A stretch of 64,000 bases of DNA from Begonia masoniana (GCA_022432975.1 CM039515.1:22276923-22340922); one strand, 5' to 3'; shown: positions 37,302 through 49,909, counted from the first letter of the stretch. The notes: generated from the letters alone by a model not told the origin. Numbers and translations: made by a program.

Positions 37302-37868
37302 TGTAATACCCAGCTGTATGGAATACTAATATTATAATGTAAATGACATTTTTGTAAATATGTCGAATCAAATCGGTTTTGCAAAAAGAAAGCGTTATTA
37401 TGATCCTAATAATTTATAAGGATTTTAAGATAATTTCGGGAATTTTAGGAGCATAACGCTAATTTTATGAAAATTACGCTTATCGTAATATAAATGATAC
37501 ATTGGTAAAAATAGTAAACGAGATCCGTTTTGCAAACGGATAGTTTTAATAGAACCCTTGTAATAAGTTGGATTGATTGGCAAAATAAGGAGATTTGAAG
37601 AAACCGAATCGTTAGACAATTAACGAAACAAAGGACGAAACAAATAGAAAATCAAGGGAAGGGTGAAATGGTAATTTGTCAAGTCAATTTTTATAAAAAT
37701 AACACAACTCTTTTTCTCCCTCATTCTTCTCTCTTCCTGCGCGAACTCCTCTCCTCCAGGCGATCCTCCATCGCCTCTCACGGCGATTTCCTCTTCCGAG
37801 CTCCGTTCTTCCTCCGTTCGTCCTCCGTCATTCACGTTTTCTCCTCCAATCAATGTTCTAGGTAAGAG
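37302..37868 (+). mobile_element. 5' part of a family-B LTR
   Basis: Begins TGTAATACCCAGCTG and is cut at 37868 just after its first donor (TTCTAG|GTAAGAG) by the LTR of E1. TATA-like TTTTTATAAAA lies near 37688. Its remaining part is not found in the window. Confidence 0.75.
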
Positions 37869-39963
37869 TGTAATGCCCAGCTCGTACGGATTTTGGATTT
37901 AATATATTATATTCATATTTTATTATATAATGGCATTTTTCATAAATATGTCAAATCAAATCAGTTTTGCAAACGGAAAGCTTTATTGCGATCCTAATGA
38001 TTAATTGGAATTTTAAGAAAATTTAAGGAATTTTTGGAATAATAACGCCATATTCCGAGTAATTACCTCTATCGTAATAAAAAGGACGTTTAGTAAAAAT
38101 AGTAAATGAAGTCCAAATTACGAACGGACAGTTTTAATAACGCCCTGGTAATGAATAAGAGATATCGGCAAAATATGGAATTTTCGAGAATCCGAATCTT
38201 TGGCCGATTAACGAAACAAAGGACGAAACAAATAGAATTAAGTGCGAAGGGCAAAATGGTAATTTGTCAAATCAAATTTATAAAAATAACCTAAACCTAT
38301 TTCCTCCTCATTTCTTCCCTGACCGCGAGAAAACAGAAGCCCTCCCACTTCGCGATTCTCTCTCGGCAGCCGACGATCTCTTCACATCCGACCTCTGTTT
38401 TTCCTTCCGATCGTTCCGTTTCTTTCACGCTTTCTCCTTCAATCGAGGTTCTAGGTATGAACCTACGATCTTAGAGCTGTTATTTCAATGTTTACGGAGT
38501 TTCAAATAATTAGGTTCGATTAGGGTTTCGATAAAAATGTCGATTTAGGGTTCGTAATTAATAAGTTTATCGTGTTTAAGGATATAAAGAATATATTGGA
38601 CGTTATTGGACTAATCTAGTTGATTTAGGAAAAATGTTATAATTTGTGAAATTTCGAGATTTTAGGAAAAACTCGTAAATTAGGAATTGAGGTGCCGAGC
38701 GTAAATTGCTCGAATAAATAGCTCAATAAATTGGATTAGAGCCTTAGGAAGTTCCTTAGTTAAGGTTTTGTAAATTTGGACGATCGATAGTTTAAACTCG
38801 TTTTAACGTCGATATTGTGTTTTGCTTCAGTCAAACAACGTTCGTGGACGGAGCTTGAGCTGCTTTGGACACGAGGTAAGTTCTCGTGATCTTCTTTGGC
38901 CGATTGGCCTACACCGTACGTCGAATGTCGTCTCGAGGAGTTTTGGAGATGTGTTTGTTTAATTGTAATTGGTTTGGGTAGCTAGGTTTTAGGGATTTAT
39001 AGTTTATGCTTTACAGTCTTGATGGTACACGTTATTGTTTGTTTACTTTAAGATATTGAACTGTTCACGCATCACTTGTTTTAAAGAAAAGCATGAAAAT
39101 GAATTTCCACACAGAGTTTTACAGATAACGTAAAGCATAGCATTGGCCGAAAGGATTATTGGCCGAAAGGTGTATTGGCTGAAAGGCGTATTGGCCGAAA
39201 GACATATTGGTCACGCGAGGTGGGGCTCAGGCACGGCTGTACGTGTTGTAAGCGTGTACCCCCAGCTTTGAGCTGGAAAGAGTAGTCCGCCCGCTGGATG
39301 AGCTCTCTCCGGTTAGAGGGATAGGATCTCGGTGACACCTATTGAGCATTGCATAGTAAGATAAAATAAAGCATGATTTACCGAACTCATACGCACAGCA
39401 TGCATTGCATTTACGTAGAGCTTACTGGGATTTCATCTCATAGTGTATTGTATGGTGTATGTGACCTAGATATCAAGGAACCAGTTGAGGATGGGATTCC
39501 TCCCCCCGAGGCTTGAGTCCAGTTGACGGAGGATGGTTGCGGTGGTGTGCTGGCGCAGTCGAGGCTTATTTGACCCGTGGGGACAGTATGTATAGATTTT
39601 GAGGATTTTAAGCTATTTTTGGATAGAATAGGAAAATTTTATAGACATTATAGGGTGCTTGGTTCTGGTAGTTGATAGGTTTACATGTTAATGTTTTTAA
39701 ACGTTTTGTGATTGTTTAGTGATTTGAAAACAGGAGGATGTGTTCGATTTTTAGATATATCCACGCAGTGGGATTTCGTAAAGTACGCTGCGAGTTGATT
39801 GAGTTTAAGTTATAAATTGATAAGTTGTTAGGATCAGGGTTGAATTGTTTGATTCGCTCTCTGGATTCCAGAGAGCACTTGTGAAAATAAAAGAAACAGA
39901 ATGAAGGGAAAACAGAAAGGGTGGCTAAGGATCGCACGAGGCGATCGCTGCACTGCAGAGTGT

Positions 39964-40005
39964 GCAGCGATCGATCTCTGCAGCAATGCAGAGATCGATC
40001 GCTGC
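39964..40005. repeat. 19-bp-arm hairpin with GCAA loop
   Basis: GCAGCGATCGATCTCTGCA, loop GCAA, exact reverse complement. A second, imperfect copy follows at about 40020-40063 with loop GTAA. Both loops fit the GNRA pattern. Confidence 0.93.
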
Positions 40006-40102
40006 TCGCTGCAGCAAGTGTAGCGATCGATCTGTGCAGTAATGCAGAGATCGATCACTGCTTGCTGCAGCAAGTGCAGCGATCAGTCGCATCATATAGC
40101 AG

Positions 40103-43100
40103 CGACTTGTAACGACCCCAGTAGGATCATCACCAAATCATGACTCTATTTATCATTTTTTTTTTTTACCTTTTCCTCATCTGTACATCTTTACCTTTTA
40201 TTCAATGTCATACAATTTTCGGTTACATGGTTTAACTCAAGACACCTTATTCGAATTACTGGACAATAATCGGTAATGAAATACTTATCACTCCTACCGG
40301 CGAGCAGTACAAAACACATCAGCCGGTGAATAGCTACATCAATTCTAAAGCTGCTTCTACCGATGAGAAGAAAACACACATCTACCGATGGACATGTGCA
40401 ACCCACGTGATTCATTAAAGGACTTCTACCGATAGAATTAAACGACATCTTCCGATTGACATGTATACTACCTCTGCCGATTCACTAAACGACAAAACAG
40501 CTATCACATCTTCCGATAACCATATACACTCGCATCTGCCGATGACAAAACAAATGCACTTCATCTACCGATGGACATGTGCAACCCACGTGATTCATTA
40601 AAGGACTTCTACCGATAGAATTAAACGACATCTTCCGATTGACATGTATACTACCTCTGCCGATTCACTAAACGACAAAACAGCTATCACATCTTCCGAT
40701 AACCATATACACTCGCATCTGCCGATGACAAATGCACTTCATCTACCGATGGACATGTGCAACCCACGTGATTCATTAAAGGACTTCTACCGATAGAATT
40801 AAACGACATCTTCCGATTGACATGTATACTACCTCTGCCGATTCACTAAACGACAAAACAGCTATCACATCTTCCGTTCCGATAACCATATACACTCGCA
40901 TCTGCCGATGACAAATGCACTTCATCTACCGATGGACATGTGCAACCCACGTGATTCATTAAAGGACTTCTACCGATAGAATTAAACGACATCTTCCGAT
41001 TGACATGTATACTACCTCTGCCGATTCACTAAACGACAAAACAGCTATCACATCTTCCGATAACCATATACACTCGCATCTGCCGATGACAAATGCACTT
41101 CATCTACCGATGGACATGTGCAACCCACGTGATTCATTAAAGGACTTCTACCGATAGAATTAAACGACATCTTCCGATTGACATGTATACTACCTCTGCC
41201 GATTCACTAAACGACAAAACAGCTATCACATCTTCCGATAACCATATACACTCGCATCTGCCGATGACAAATGCACTTCATCTACCGATGGACATGTGCA
41301 ACCCACGTGATTCATTAAAGGACTTCTACCGATAGAATTAAACGACATCTTCCGATTGACATGTATACTACCTCTGCCGATGGCAATACACTACATCTTC
41401 CGGTAAGGCGAAGATATATTTTCATCTTCCGGTAACTGACTTACTTAGACTTCTAACTTCACTGTCTCAATACTCTATTAAAACAAACCACTCATAATCA
41501 TGGAAAACAGAGACTTATCCAGAAATTCATACAGCGGAAGACTCAATTAAAACATAATATTTAATAACTTTAGAAATATCTTTAGACTCTGAAATTAAGA
41601 CAGGCTGTTTCTAAAATCCCAATTGATATAATAATCTCAACCTATTTAGACTTCAGTAATCATGAACATCATTAATGTCATAAAACGTTAACCAGGGTTA
41701 CTCATTTGCCATCCAGCCACAGAACTGCCCCCCCCCTGAACACCTTCCAGCAACCAAGCTTAAACATCTTCATCTACTTTGAAATCCTCACCTGATATTT
41801 CGTCACCTACATCATGAGGTTAAAACTATAAGCCTAATGCTTAGTAAGGAATGCAATACTATCACGAATGCATGAATGCATAAATTCAGAGAAAACATGG
41901 TTATGAGTCTTTTCTTATTCATAATCATTGTTTCATGTTCATTATTCATATCATAGTTCATATCACTGAACCATATTTATCATTCATATCGTTGTTCATG
42001 TTGCGTGGGATGAGAGAGGATTTGTGCCGGTAAAGGGGGTTCGACAGTGAGTTTGATCATGGTCCCTACTGCGGGTCGTATTCTTATGTCCTACTGCGGA
42101 CTGTGACATACGCCGAACCACCCCCAACCCCCACTCAACCACGTTGTAGGAATTTTTATCATCTTATCTTATTCATGAGAGGAAAACATGCATTTAAAAC
42201 ATTTCATATGCTTGAGAAGAAAACATGATGCATGACATGGACATTCTTAATCCATCGGGCTATGACAGAGAATATACCAGAACAGACCATTTCATAACCA
42301 TCATCAAATCATCAGATAACATAGTTCTAGATATCCATAATCATTCAGACACTAAACATTCAATAACAACCTAATACTCTCGAGATGTAGGGCCCTATTA
42401 GCCGGAAATCTTAGTACATTCACTTACCTGGATTCCTTAGCAACTTGAATCACTTTCTCTTCAACTTCTTCACCTAACACATTTCACATTACAGTAGTTA
42501 AATAAGGTCCTAAAGTTCTAATCATAGGTCATCCTAGAATCTAATAGCTAGAGTCATCCCCGAATCCTTAGTCTAAAGCTCTGTGCAGAATCTGAAATCC
42601 GAAATAGAACAAGGAGGTTCTACTATTGATTAAATCTGAGTTAAGTTACTTAAAATGACCAGAATCTATTCGGGTTGACATTACTACCCTCGGATTCTAA
42701 AATGTTCTAAAACGACACGGCCATTGATAAATCCCAAGTTCAAATGCTGAGCTGAAAACAGAGCTGATAAACTAACAGGTAGCTACATTGTCTATTGCAT
42801 ACCTCGGGTACGAACTTGCAGAGAAAACGCAGGCTGAAACCAGTCGTCGGTGAGGGAGAACACCGGCAACAGAGAGCAGGAGCTCGGGAGAGGAGAAATC
42901 GCCGAGAGAAGGGGTGTCGGCTACAGTGAGGTTTAAATGAGATTTAAGGTTTCCTTTTTCTATTTATACTTAATCCATCGATCTTAATTACAAATCTGCC
43001 ACCCAACCTAGCTTTGCTCAACTTGTAATAAATTTGTCTTAACATTAAATTTAAATCATAGAGGTTAAATAAAAGGGTGATAATTAAAATGGTCAGAAAA

Positions 43101-43133
43101 TCACCTGGCCGAAATGTCGGGTGTTACACGACT
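40103..43133 (-). mobile_element. Nested solo LTR, family A, TSD CGACT
   Basis: The LTR is 40108-43128 (3021 bp), TGTAACGACCCCAG at the left and GTCGGGTGTTACA at the right; CGACT on both sides. Minus-strand leader signals: exon 3 near 41765-41815 (acidic frame EISGEDFKVDEDV), exon 2 near 42430-42475, donor GTAAGT. A 178-bp repeat (40381-41388) occupies the downstream zone. Confidence 0.94.
40381..41388. repeat. 178-bp tandem repeat, about 5.6 copies
   Basis: TCTACCGATGGACATG starts at 40381, 40564, 40742, 40925, 41103 and 41281. Two periods are 183 because of 5-bp insertions. Each full unit contains one CCACGTGA (G-box core CACGTG) and several CTGCCGAT/CTTCCGAT motifs. Confidence 0.95.
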
Positions 43134-43396
43134 GGTCGCTGCCCATTTTTGTCACGACCGGACAGTTTTGCCCTCCCATTTTAATTAAAGTTTATTTAAT
43201 AGTTTTACAGTTTTTAAAAGGTTTTATATTAATTGTTTTAAGTTGTTTTAAATGTTTTTAAAGATAGATTTCAATTCCGATTTCGATTCTGGTTTTGATT
43301 TCGGTTTAGGTTCAGCTTAGAGTTTAATTAAAGATATTAGGTTAAAAAAAATATATGGTACGGATATTGGGTACAGTATTAGGGTCGCTACAATTA

Positions 43397-43409
43397 TGGT
43401 ATCAGAGCC
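43397..43409 (+). promoter_or_regulatory. Primer-binding site of E1
   Basis: TGGTATCAGAGCC, initiator tRNA-Met type, 4 nt after the LTR end. Confidence 0.92.
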
Positions 43410-43559
43410 CCCGGGTTTCAAAAACGGCTCTGTAGACTGCTCGACTGCATAGCCACTACGTGGACATTCTTCATCAACTGTAAGTACGTTTATAGCTTTA
43501 TTTGATTTTTAGTTTCTTAGAGTATTGTGTTTTAACTTTGGTATAAGAATTTTATAAAC

Positions 43560-43769
43560 ATGGTGCGTCCACGAAACGATCGAGATGACCGAGACGATAC
43601 GATAGACCAATTGAGAGAGGTTATAGCACAACAATCCCAACATCTTGACCAACAGGCCCGACTTATAGATAGTCAATCTCGTCAACTAGAGGCATTAATA
43701 AATCGAGAAAGGCCTAGGACCCAAGGGGTGGTTGCTCCCGATGACCATGGTGGAAAGAGGAATTGTTAG
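43560..43769 (+). pseudogene. gag N-terminal stub of E1
   Basis: 69 codons starting MVRPRNDRDDRDDTIDQLRE, then heptad-like QQSQHLDQQARLIDSQSRQL, then a stop. It is homologous to the N-terminus of the deleted gag of E3. No gag core, zinc knuckle, protease or polymerase follows in this element. It may be kept because the 5' end of gag RNA overlaps packaging signals, but that is a guess. Confidence 0.65.
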
Positions 43770-45306
43770 ATTCAATGATGAGTTAAGATTAGAAGCTTAA
43801 CTCCATGGTTAGTGCCGTACGAATTGTGAAGTTTGCAATTTCAGAGGTCTGACTCGTATTTGACAAGTTGGGACCAATGGATGCAAAAATAATTTAAGGA
43901 TAGAAGAAATAGTCTAGAGCAAACTTATGGCGAGACTTAGGAATTTGACTGTACTCTAAGTTAATGGAAATTTGAGTTGAACGAATGAGCATATTGTAGA
44001 TAGTATAAGCGCTTCAGTTAGGACATGATGGGGGAACTCACTAATGTGACGCAGGATATCATTGACGGGATACCTTGCGAAACATTGAGAATAGAATTCT
44101 AGTTGGGAGGCTCACGTTGAAATAGTTATTAAGACCCGTGAAGTGTCCAAGGAAGGATACAATTTGAGTGCTATTGACGCAAAAGTCATACGTGAACATT
44201 ATTAGAGAAATATAGACTCTGATGGTTGTAGTAGTGACTAAGGTTAAGGTCAACGAACTTATACGCAAATTAGTTTGCAACTCTGACGTGTATTACATAT
44301 GTGTAGAAATTGTTATACCCGATAGATGGATAAGAGTATAGAGTAGTTGAGATTTAGCGTGAGAATAAGTAATTTAAGAAGACTTTGATAGCGTGAGGTG
44401 GTTGGGTACATAATTGATAGACACGGGATTAAGAAAGTTGGAAACTAAAGAAAACTCAATTCGAGGAGTTGAAGTTAAGATAGAGGGGAGTTCGGATTGC
44501 AACTTGGGTGTTGTTAGGAGTCCTTGAACGAAAATCAACCCAAATGATGTTAGGAAATTGAATTTATTTTGAGGATTGAGGATACGAGATAATCCTTAGT
44601 AGAGACCAGTGGATAAGTTACAAAGTTTAACGTTTTAAGTGATTAAATATAAACCGACGCGTGCACGGGTCATTAGGTGTCAAGTACACAATTGAAATCG
44701 TTGATAGAGGGCTTAGAGATTGGGAAGGACTTGATGCGCAAGCGAGGGCGTGTTCAGGACAATTAAAGGTAAGGAATACGGTTAGGAGGTTAATGTAGCA
44801 ATAGAGTTAGGGTGCATCCCGACTGCGGACAGAGTCGATGGATTATGTTGAAGTTTGGGTTACAGCCCAGGAGTTGAAAAGAATTCTTGGCATTTACTCT
44901 GGCTGACGTTTAGCAAAGTTCTGATCTAATGGGACATCTAAGGAAGGATGTCGGCAAGAAGGAACTTTGAAGAATTGAGTTACTGGGAGGTCTAATCTGT
45001 AAGTAATTAAATAAAAGACGACGCATACGCAATTATTAAGGTGGCAAAGTATGCCGTTGGATAAATTGATTGAGATTTGAGAATTTGGATTATGCTTGGT
45101 ACGTGAGTGAGGACGTGTACAATCAAATCGAAAGTGGGGAATACGAAATTAGGTCCAATGTTGGAGAATATAATAGGGTTTTGGTTTAGAACCATGACGA
45201 AGGACTGTAAGTACAGACGATTTACCGAAGTAAAATGCCACAAGACACGAGAAGTTGATATCTAGAACTATAAGCTAGGGCAAATTTTGAGGACAAAATT
45301 CTAAAT
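43770..45306 (+). mobile_element. E1 interior, non-coding
   Basis: About 1.5 kb without coding capacity but homologous in the parts compared to the E3 interior on the opposite strand. Together with complete PBS, PPT and young LTRs it describes a non-autonomous LARD-like element. Confidence 0.7.
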
Positions 45307-45319
45307 AAGGTGGGTGGAA
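45307..45319 (+). promoter_or_regulatory. Polypurine tract of E1
   Basis: AAGGTGGGTGGAA immediately before the 3' LTR start TGTAATGCCC. Confidence 0.85.
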
Positions 45320-46422
45320 TGTAATGCCCAGCTCGTACGGATTTTGGATTTAATATATTATATTCATATTTTATTATATAAGGGCATTTTTCATAAATAT
45401 GTCAAATCAAATCAGTTTCGCAAACGGAAAGCTTTATTGCGATCCTAATGATTAATTGGAATTTTAAAGAAATTTAAGGAATTTTCGGAATAATAACGCC
45501 ATATTCCGAGTAATTACCTCTATCGTAATAAAAAGGACGTTTAGTAAAAATAGTAAATGAAGTCCAAATTATGAACGGACAGTTTTAATAAAGCCCTGGT
45601 AATGAATAAGAGATATCGACAAAATATGGAATTTTCGAGAATCCGAATCTTTGGCCGATTAACGAAACAAAGGACGAAACAAATAGAATTAAGTGCGAAG
45701 GGCAAAATGGTAATTTGCCAAATCAAATTTATAAAAATAACCTAAACCTATTTCCTCCTCATTTCTTCCCTGACCGCGAGAAAACAGAAGCCCTCCCACT
45801 TCGCGATTCTCTCTCGGCAGCCGATGATCTCTTCACATCCGACCTCTGTTTTTCCTTCCGATCGTTCTGTTTCTTTCACGCTTTCTCCTTCAATCGAGGT
45901 TCTAGGTATGAACCTATGATCTTAGAGCTGTTATTTTAATGTTTACGGAGTTTCAAATAATTAGGTTCGATTAGGGTTTCAATAAAAATGTCCATTTAGG
46001 GTTCGTAATTAATAAGTTTATCGTGTTTAAGGATATAAAGAATATATTGGACGTTATTGGACTAATTTAGTTGATTTAGGAAAAATGTTATAATTTGTGA
46101 AATTTCGAGATTTTAGGAAAAACTCGTAAATTAGGAATTGAGGTGCCAAGCGTAAATTGCTCGAATAAATAGCTCAATAAATTGGATTAGAGCTTTAGGA
46201 AGTTCCTTAGTTAAGGGTTTGTAAATTTGGACGATCGATAGTTTAAACTCGTTTTAACGTCGATATTGTGTTTTGCTTCAGTCAAACAACGCTCGTGGAC
46301 GGAGCTTGAGCTGCTTTGGAAACGAGGTAAGTTCTCGTGATCTTCTTTGGCCGATTGGCCTACACCGTACGTCGAATGTCGTCGAATGTCGTCTCGAGGA
46401 GTTTTGGAGATGTGTTTGTTTA
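45320..46422 (+). mobile_element. 3' LTR of E1, truncated
   Basis: Matches 37869-38970 closely, then switches at a TTTA microhomology (46419-46422) into the family-A LTR of E2. A TCGAATGTCG duplication occurs at about 46372-46391. Confidence 0.9.
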
Positions 46423-47321
46423 TGTCTGCCTATGTTTATGTCTACGAAGTATGAGATCTGTGAATGTCAGGTTACCTTTCTATCGGTATGAGTTGTTTAA
46501 AGATTTCCTGGTTTCATTGCTGTGTGATAGAAGTTGGGTGAACGTGTCATCCGGCTGACGTCATTGGCAAGAGCTGTGTCTTAGAAGCTGGATGAATGAA
46601 TCATCCGTCTGACGTCACCGGTGAATGGTGAACGTTTGCTGTTCACTGGATGATGTCTCTTATTAGATGAGGTAAGTGAGTCACGTGTTTTGCACATGCC
46701 TACCGGAAGATGTCTCTGACGGATGAGGACCTTATCCGGCTGACGTCATCAGTGGATGGTGAACGATTGTTGTTCACCGAATGATGTCTCTTACTGGCGA
46801 TGTTAAGTAGTCACGTGAGATGCACATGATAACCGGATGATGTAGAATTTTTACTACCGGCAGAAGCGAGCCCTATGCTTGTCTTTTAGCGATCGGCATA
46901 AGTGAGTTTTATGTTTTGTCATTTAGTGATCGGTAGAGGTCGAGTGTTTTATGCATCGGATGATGTGAGTAGAGCTACTTGTTGTCTAGCAACTGGCAGA
47001 TGCCTGCGATTTCGAGCAGCTCAAGAATAATGAAGTCGAGTCTTCTAAGGGCATTTTCTGTTGCCCGATTATGTTACAAAACCAATGTCTGGGTTAGTCG
47101 TTCGATTCTGTTGATGATGAATTCGCAAAATTTAAGACAAAGGCAAGTTTTGAAAGGATCGAGCTTTGTCAGTTATAGCGTTGTCCCGAGTTCTGTCAAA
47201 AAAAATAATAATAAGAGAGAGATATATATATATATATATAAAGTTGTACAGATAGAAGGATTAATATTTATGATTTAAGAAAGTTTATTAATTATACCTT
47301 GACCCTACTGGGGTCGTTACA
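46423..47321 (+). mobile_element. 5' LTR of E2, truncated
   Basis: Matches 58653-59534 of the E2 3' LTR, including CTGACGTCAT motifs and the end CCCTACTGGGGTCGTTACA. The first ~1.6 kb with promoter and leader is missing, so E2 has no A-type promoter of its own. A (TA)n tract sits at about 47222-47240. Confidence 0.9.
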
Positions 47322-47325
47322 AGTA

Positions 47326-47337
47326 TGGTATCAAAGC
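47326..47337 (+). promoter_or_regulatory. Primer-binding site of E2
   Basis: TGGTATCAAAGC, initiator tRNA-Met type with one substitution. Confidence 0.9.
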
Positions 47338-47482
47338 AAAACCGGGTTCTAAAATCGATTCTGCATACTGCCTCCCAGCACAGTTTGCCACCTGAGTACA
47401 CTCCAACAACTGTAAGTGTTTATGGTTTTAGTAATGTTTTTAAGTTAAGATATGTTGTGATTATTTACTTAGGAATCTCAAA

Positions 47483-48290
47483 ATGGTAAGAGGTCAACAG
47501 AGAGAAGACAACGTGGATAGTAACACCATTGCTCAGATGACATAATTAGTTATTCGCCAATCACGCCAAATAGAACAGCTTGTGGCCACTAGAGAGGAAC
47601 AAGGGAACTCCAGTACTAATGCAACTCATGATCATAGGGGTGAGCATTTCCACTGGCTTCGACCCCCGGTATTTAATGGGCAAGTTTTGGATCCTGTTTA
47701 TGCTGAGGAATGGATTCGAAAAATGGAGAACATGTTCACATATGCAAAGGTCGAGGAAGGAGATAAGGTCACATATGCTGTTTTTCATTTGGAACTGAGT
47801 GCAAGGCATTGGTGGGACTCAATCCAGAGTACCATTAATGCAGAACCTATGACCTGGGGAAGGTTTAAGACTTCTTTGTTTGACAAGTATTTCAATAGGA
47901 CTGTTCGGGTCAGCAAGAAGAAGGAGTTTATGAATTTTTGACAAACTGGCTCTGTGGCAGACAACATATGCAAATTTGAGGCTTTATCACGGTTTGCTCC
48001 CCGATTGGTTGAGGACGATGAGGACAAGATTCACCAATTTGTTCAAGGACTGAAGCCGAGTTTGTATATGAGAGTAAAGACTGCTGGAACCGCAACAGAA
48101 CAGGGGACCACAACAACAACAACAAGGTATAAAGAGACCCTTCAATCCAAATGATGACCAAGGGAAGGGAAAACGACCATTAGCCCCTCTATGCTCCAAC
48201 TGCCAGAAGAACCACCATGGCAAGTGCAAGCTACACTCTGGCCGTTGCTACAGATGTGACAAGGTCGGACATGTAGTTAGAGACTGCCTC
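47483..48290 (+). pseudogene. gag of E2, disrupted
   Basis: ATG 47483 (MVRGQQREDN) is followed by an in-frame TAA at 47543. The gag core is readable from 47582 (EEWIRKMENMFTYAKVEEGD, HLELSARHWWDSIQ), then stops at 47939. After a further open part (ALSRFAPRLVEDDEDKIHQF) a deletion of roughly 140 bp relative to E5 removes the linker and shifts the frame. The Q-rich linker and CCHC knuckle (CYRCDKVGHVVRDC) follow in the new frame, which runs on into protease. With three breaks it cannot make a full gag. Confidence 0.9.
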
Positions 48291-48716
48291 ATGCCACCAG
48301 ACCCCAATCGAGCAAGAATAGCACCCAGAGTCTTTACTATGATGGAGGATGAAGATGCTGTGCAGCATACGGTCATAACAAGTACAATTATGATTTGTGG
48401 TATTTCTACTTACACACTTATAGACACGGGGGCCACCCACTCATTTATAGCAGCCCTGTTTGTCTGTAAGCATAAGTTAGGATACATACCAGCTGATAGG
48501 CCATATAGTGTTATGTTACCGTCAGGGAAGTCCTTACATTCCGAACGAATAGTGAAGGGTGACATTGTGTCCTTAAGAGATAAGAAGTTATATGTAGAGC
48601 TGATTGTAATTGACATGAAGGGATATGAAGTTATATTAGGAATGGATTGGTTATCCAGACATTATGCCACGATAAGTTGTAGGTCTGGATTAGTTGAGTT
48701 TCAACCCCCAAATTGA
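48291..48716 (+). pseudogene. Protease domain of E2
   Basis: The frame is open from the gag linker (about 48090). The aspartic protease motif LIDTGATHSFIA lies at about 48420 and the second conserved region ILGMDWLSRH at about 48636. One TGA at 48714-48716 separates it from the reverse transcriptase, which continues in the same frame. Confidence 0.88.
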
Positions 48717-49579
48717 GATCGGTATACCTTCCAAGCTATCCCAAAAATAAGTAAAATACCGATTATATCCTCACTAGAGACTCAACGGTTATTGAAAGAT
48801 GGCTGTGAGAGTTGTCTAGCTAGTGTAATCGATATTCGGGTAAGGAATAAAGTAGAACTACAAGATATTTCTATAGTTAAAGAGTTTCCTGAAGTATTTA
48901 TGGACGACTTGCCCAGATTACCACCTGATAGAGAAGTTGAATTTGTAATCGATACATATCCCGAGGCATTACCTATATCCAAGAACCCTTACCGCATGGC
49001 ACCAGTTAAGTTGAAGGAATTAAAGGTCCAACTGCAGGAATTATTAGACAAAGGGATTATACGCTCTAGTAGTTCTCCCTGGGGTGCACCTGTTTTATTT
49101 GTTAAGAAGAAAGACGGTTCTCTTAGAATGTGCATAGATTACAGAGAACTGAATAAGTTGACAATTAAGAACAAGTACCCCTTGCCCCGGATTGATGACC
49201 TGTTTGACCAACTACAAGGAGCTAAAGTATTTTCAAAGATTGACTTACGCTCGAGCTATTACCAATTGAAGGTTAAGGAGAGTGATATACCTAAGACAGC
49301 CTTCAGGACCCGTTATGGACATTATGAATTCCCTGTTATGTTGTTTGGTTTAACCAATGCATCTGCAGCCTTTATGGACCTGATGAATCGAGTGTTTCGT
49401 GATTACTTGGACAAGTTTGTAATTGTATTCATAGACGATATTTTAATTTACTCACGGACTAAAGCTGACCACGAGGAACACTTAAGAGTAGTTTTGACAA
49501 CATTAAAACAGCAGCAACTCTATGTCAAGCTGTCTAAGTGTGAGTTCTGGTTGGATAAGGTCAACTTCTTAGGCCATGT
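48717..49579 (+). pseudogene. Reverse transcriptase of E2, 5' segment
   Basis: Same frame as the protease. RT motifs in order: [80 protein letters not shown] and the catalytic FIDDILIYS (the YxDD box). It ends at the Cassandra insertion inside FLGHV; the other side resumes in the same frame at 50446. Confidence 0.93.
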
Positions 49580-49790
49580 TGTGATGACCCGAATGTGCAC
49601 GTATGAGTACGACTGCGGGGAAACCTCGGGTTGCGGGGCAAACCTCGGGACCTAAGCCAAGTGTAGGCGAATCCCGTACTCGAGTATAGGCGAATCCCGG
49701 GCCGTAAAAGAGAGGGTCGTCACAATCCCACATCGCTTGGGGAAGTATATGGAAATGAAACATATGTAAAGAGATCCTCCCAACATAGCA

Positions 49791-49909
49791 AGACGCGTTT
49801 TGGAGCACAATTGGCAACGGATCCCATAAAAACTCCGAAGTTAAAAGTGCTTCAGCGAGAGCAATTCCAGGTTGGGTGACCTTCTGGGAAGTTCTCGCCA
49901 AACAAAGCA
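49791..49909 (+). rRNA. 5S rRNA-derived block, Cassandra LTR 1
   Basis: CGGATCCCATAAAAACTCCG and TTGGGTGACCTTCTGGGAAG match plant 5S rRNA. CATATGTAAAGAG lies about 29 bp upstream, near the plant 5S TATA position. Confidence 0.85.

Larger units (their letters stand above)
37869..43392 (+). mobile_element. 5' LTR of E1, family B, with nested solo LTR
   Basis: TGTAATGCCCAGCTCG to GGGTCGCTACA. Excluding the nested A LTR it is about 2.5 kb. It matches the truncated 3' LTR at 45320-46422 with only a few differences, so E1 is young. TATA near 38276, donor TTCTAG|GTATGA (38455), exon 2 at about 38831-38875 and donor GTAAGT (about 38876) are all present. Hairpins at 39964-40060 end in the insertion. 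Confidence 0.88.

Noticed and set aside
38264..45939. Similar 75-80 codon frames in both E1 LTRs (MSNQIYKNN.../MPNQIYKNN...)
   Set aside because: They start upstream of or at the TATA box and cross the predicted donor; similarity follows from LTR identity.
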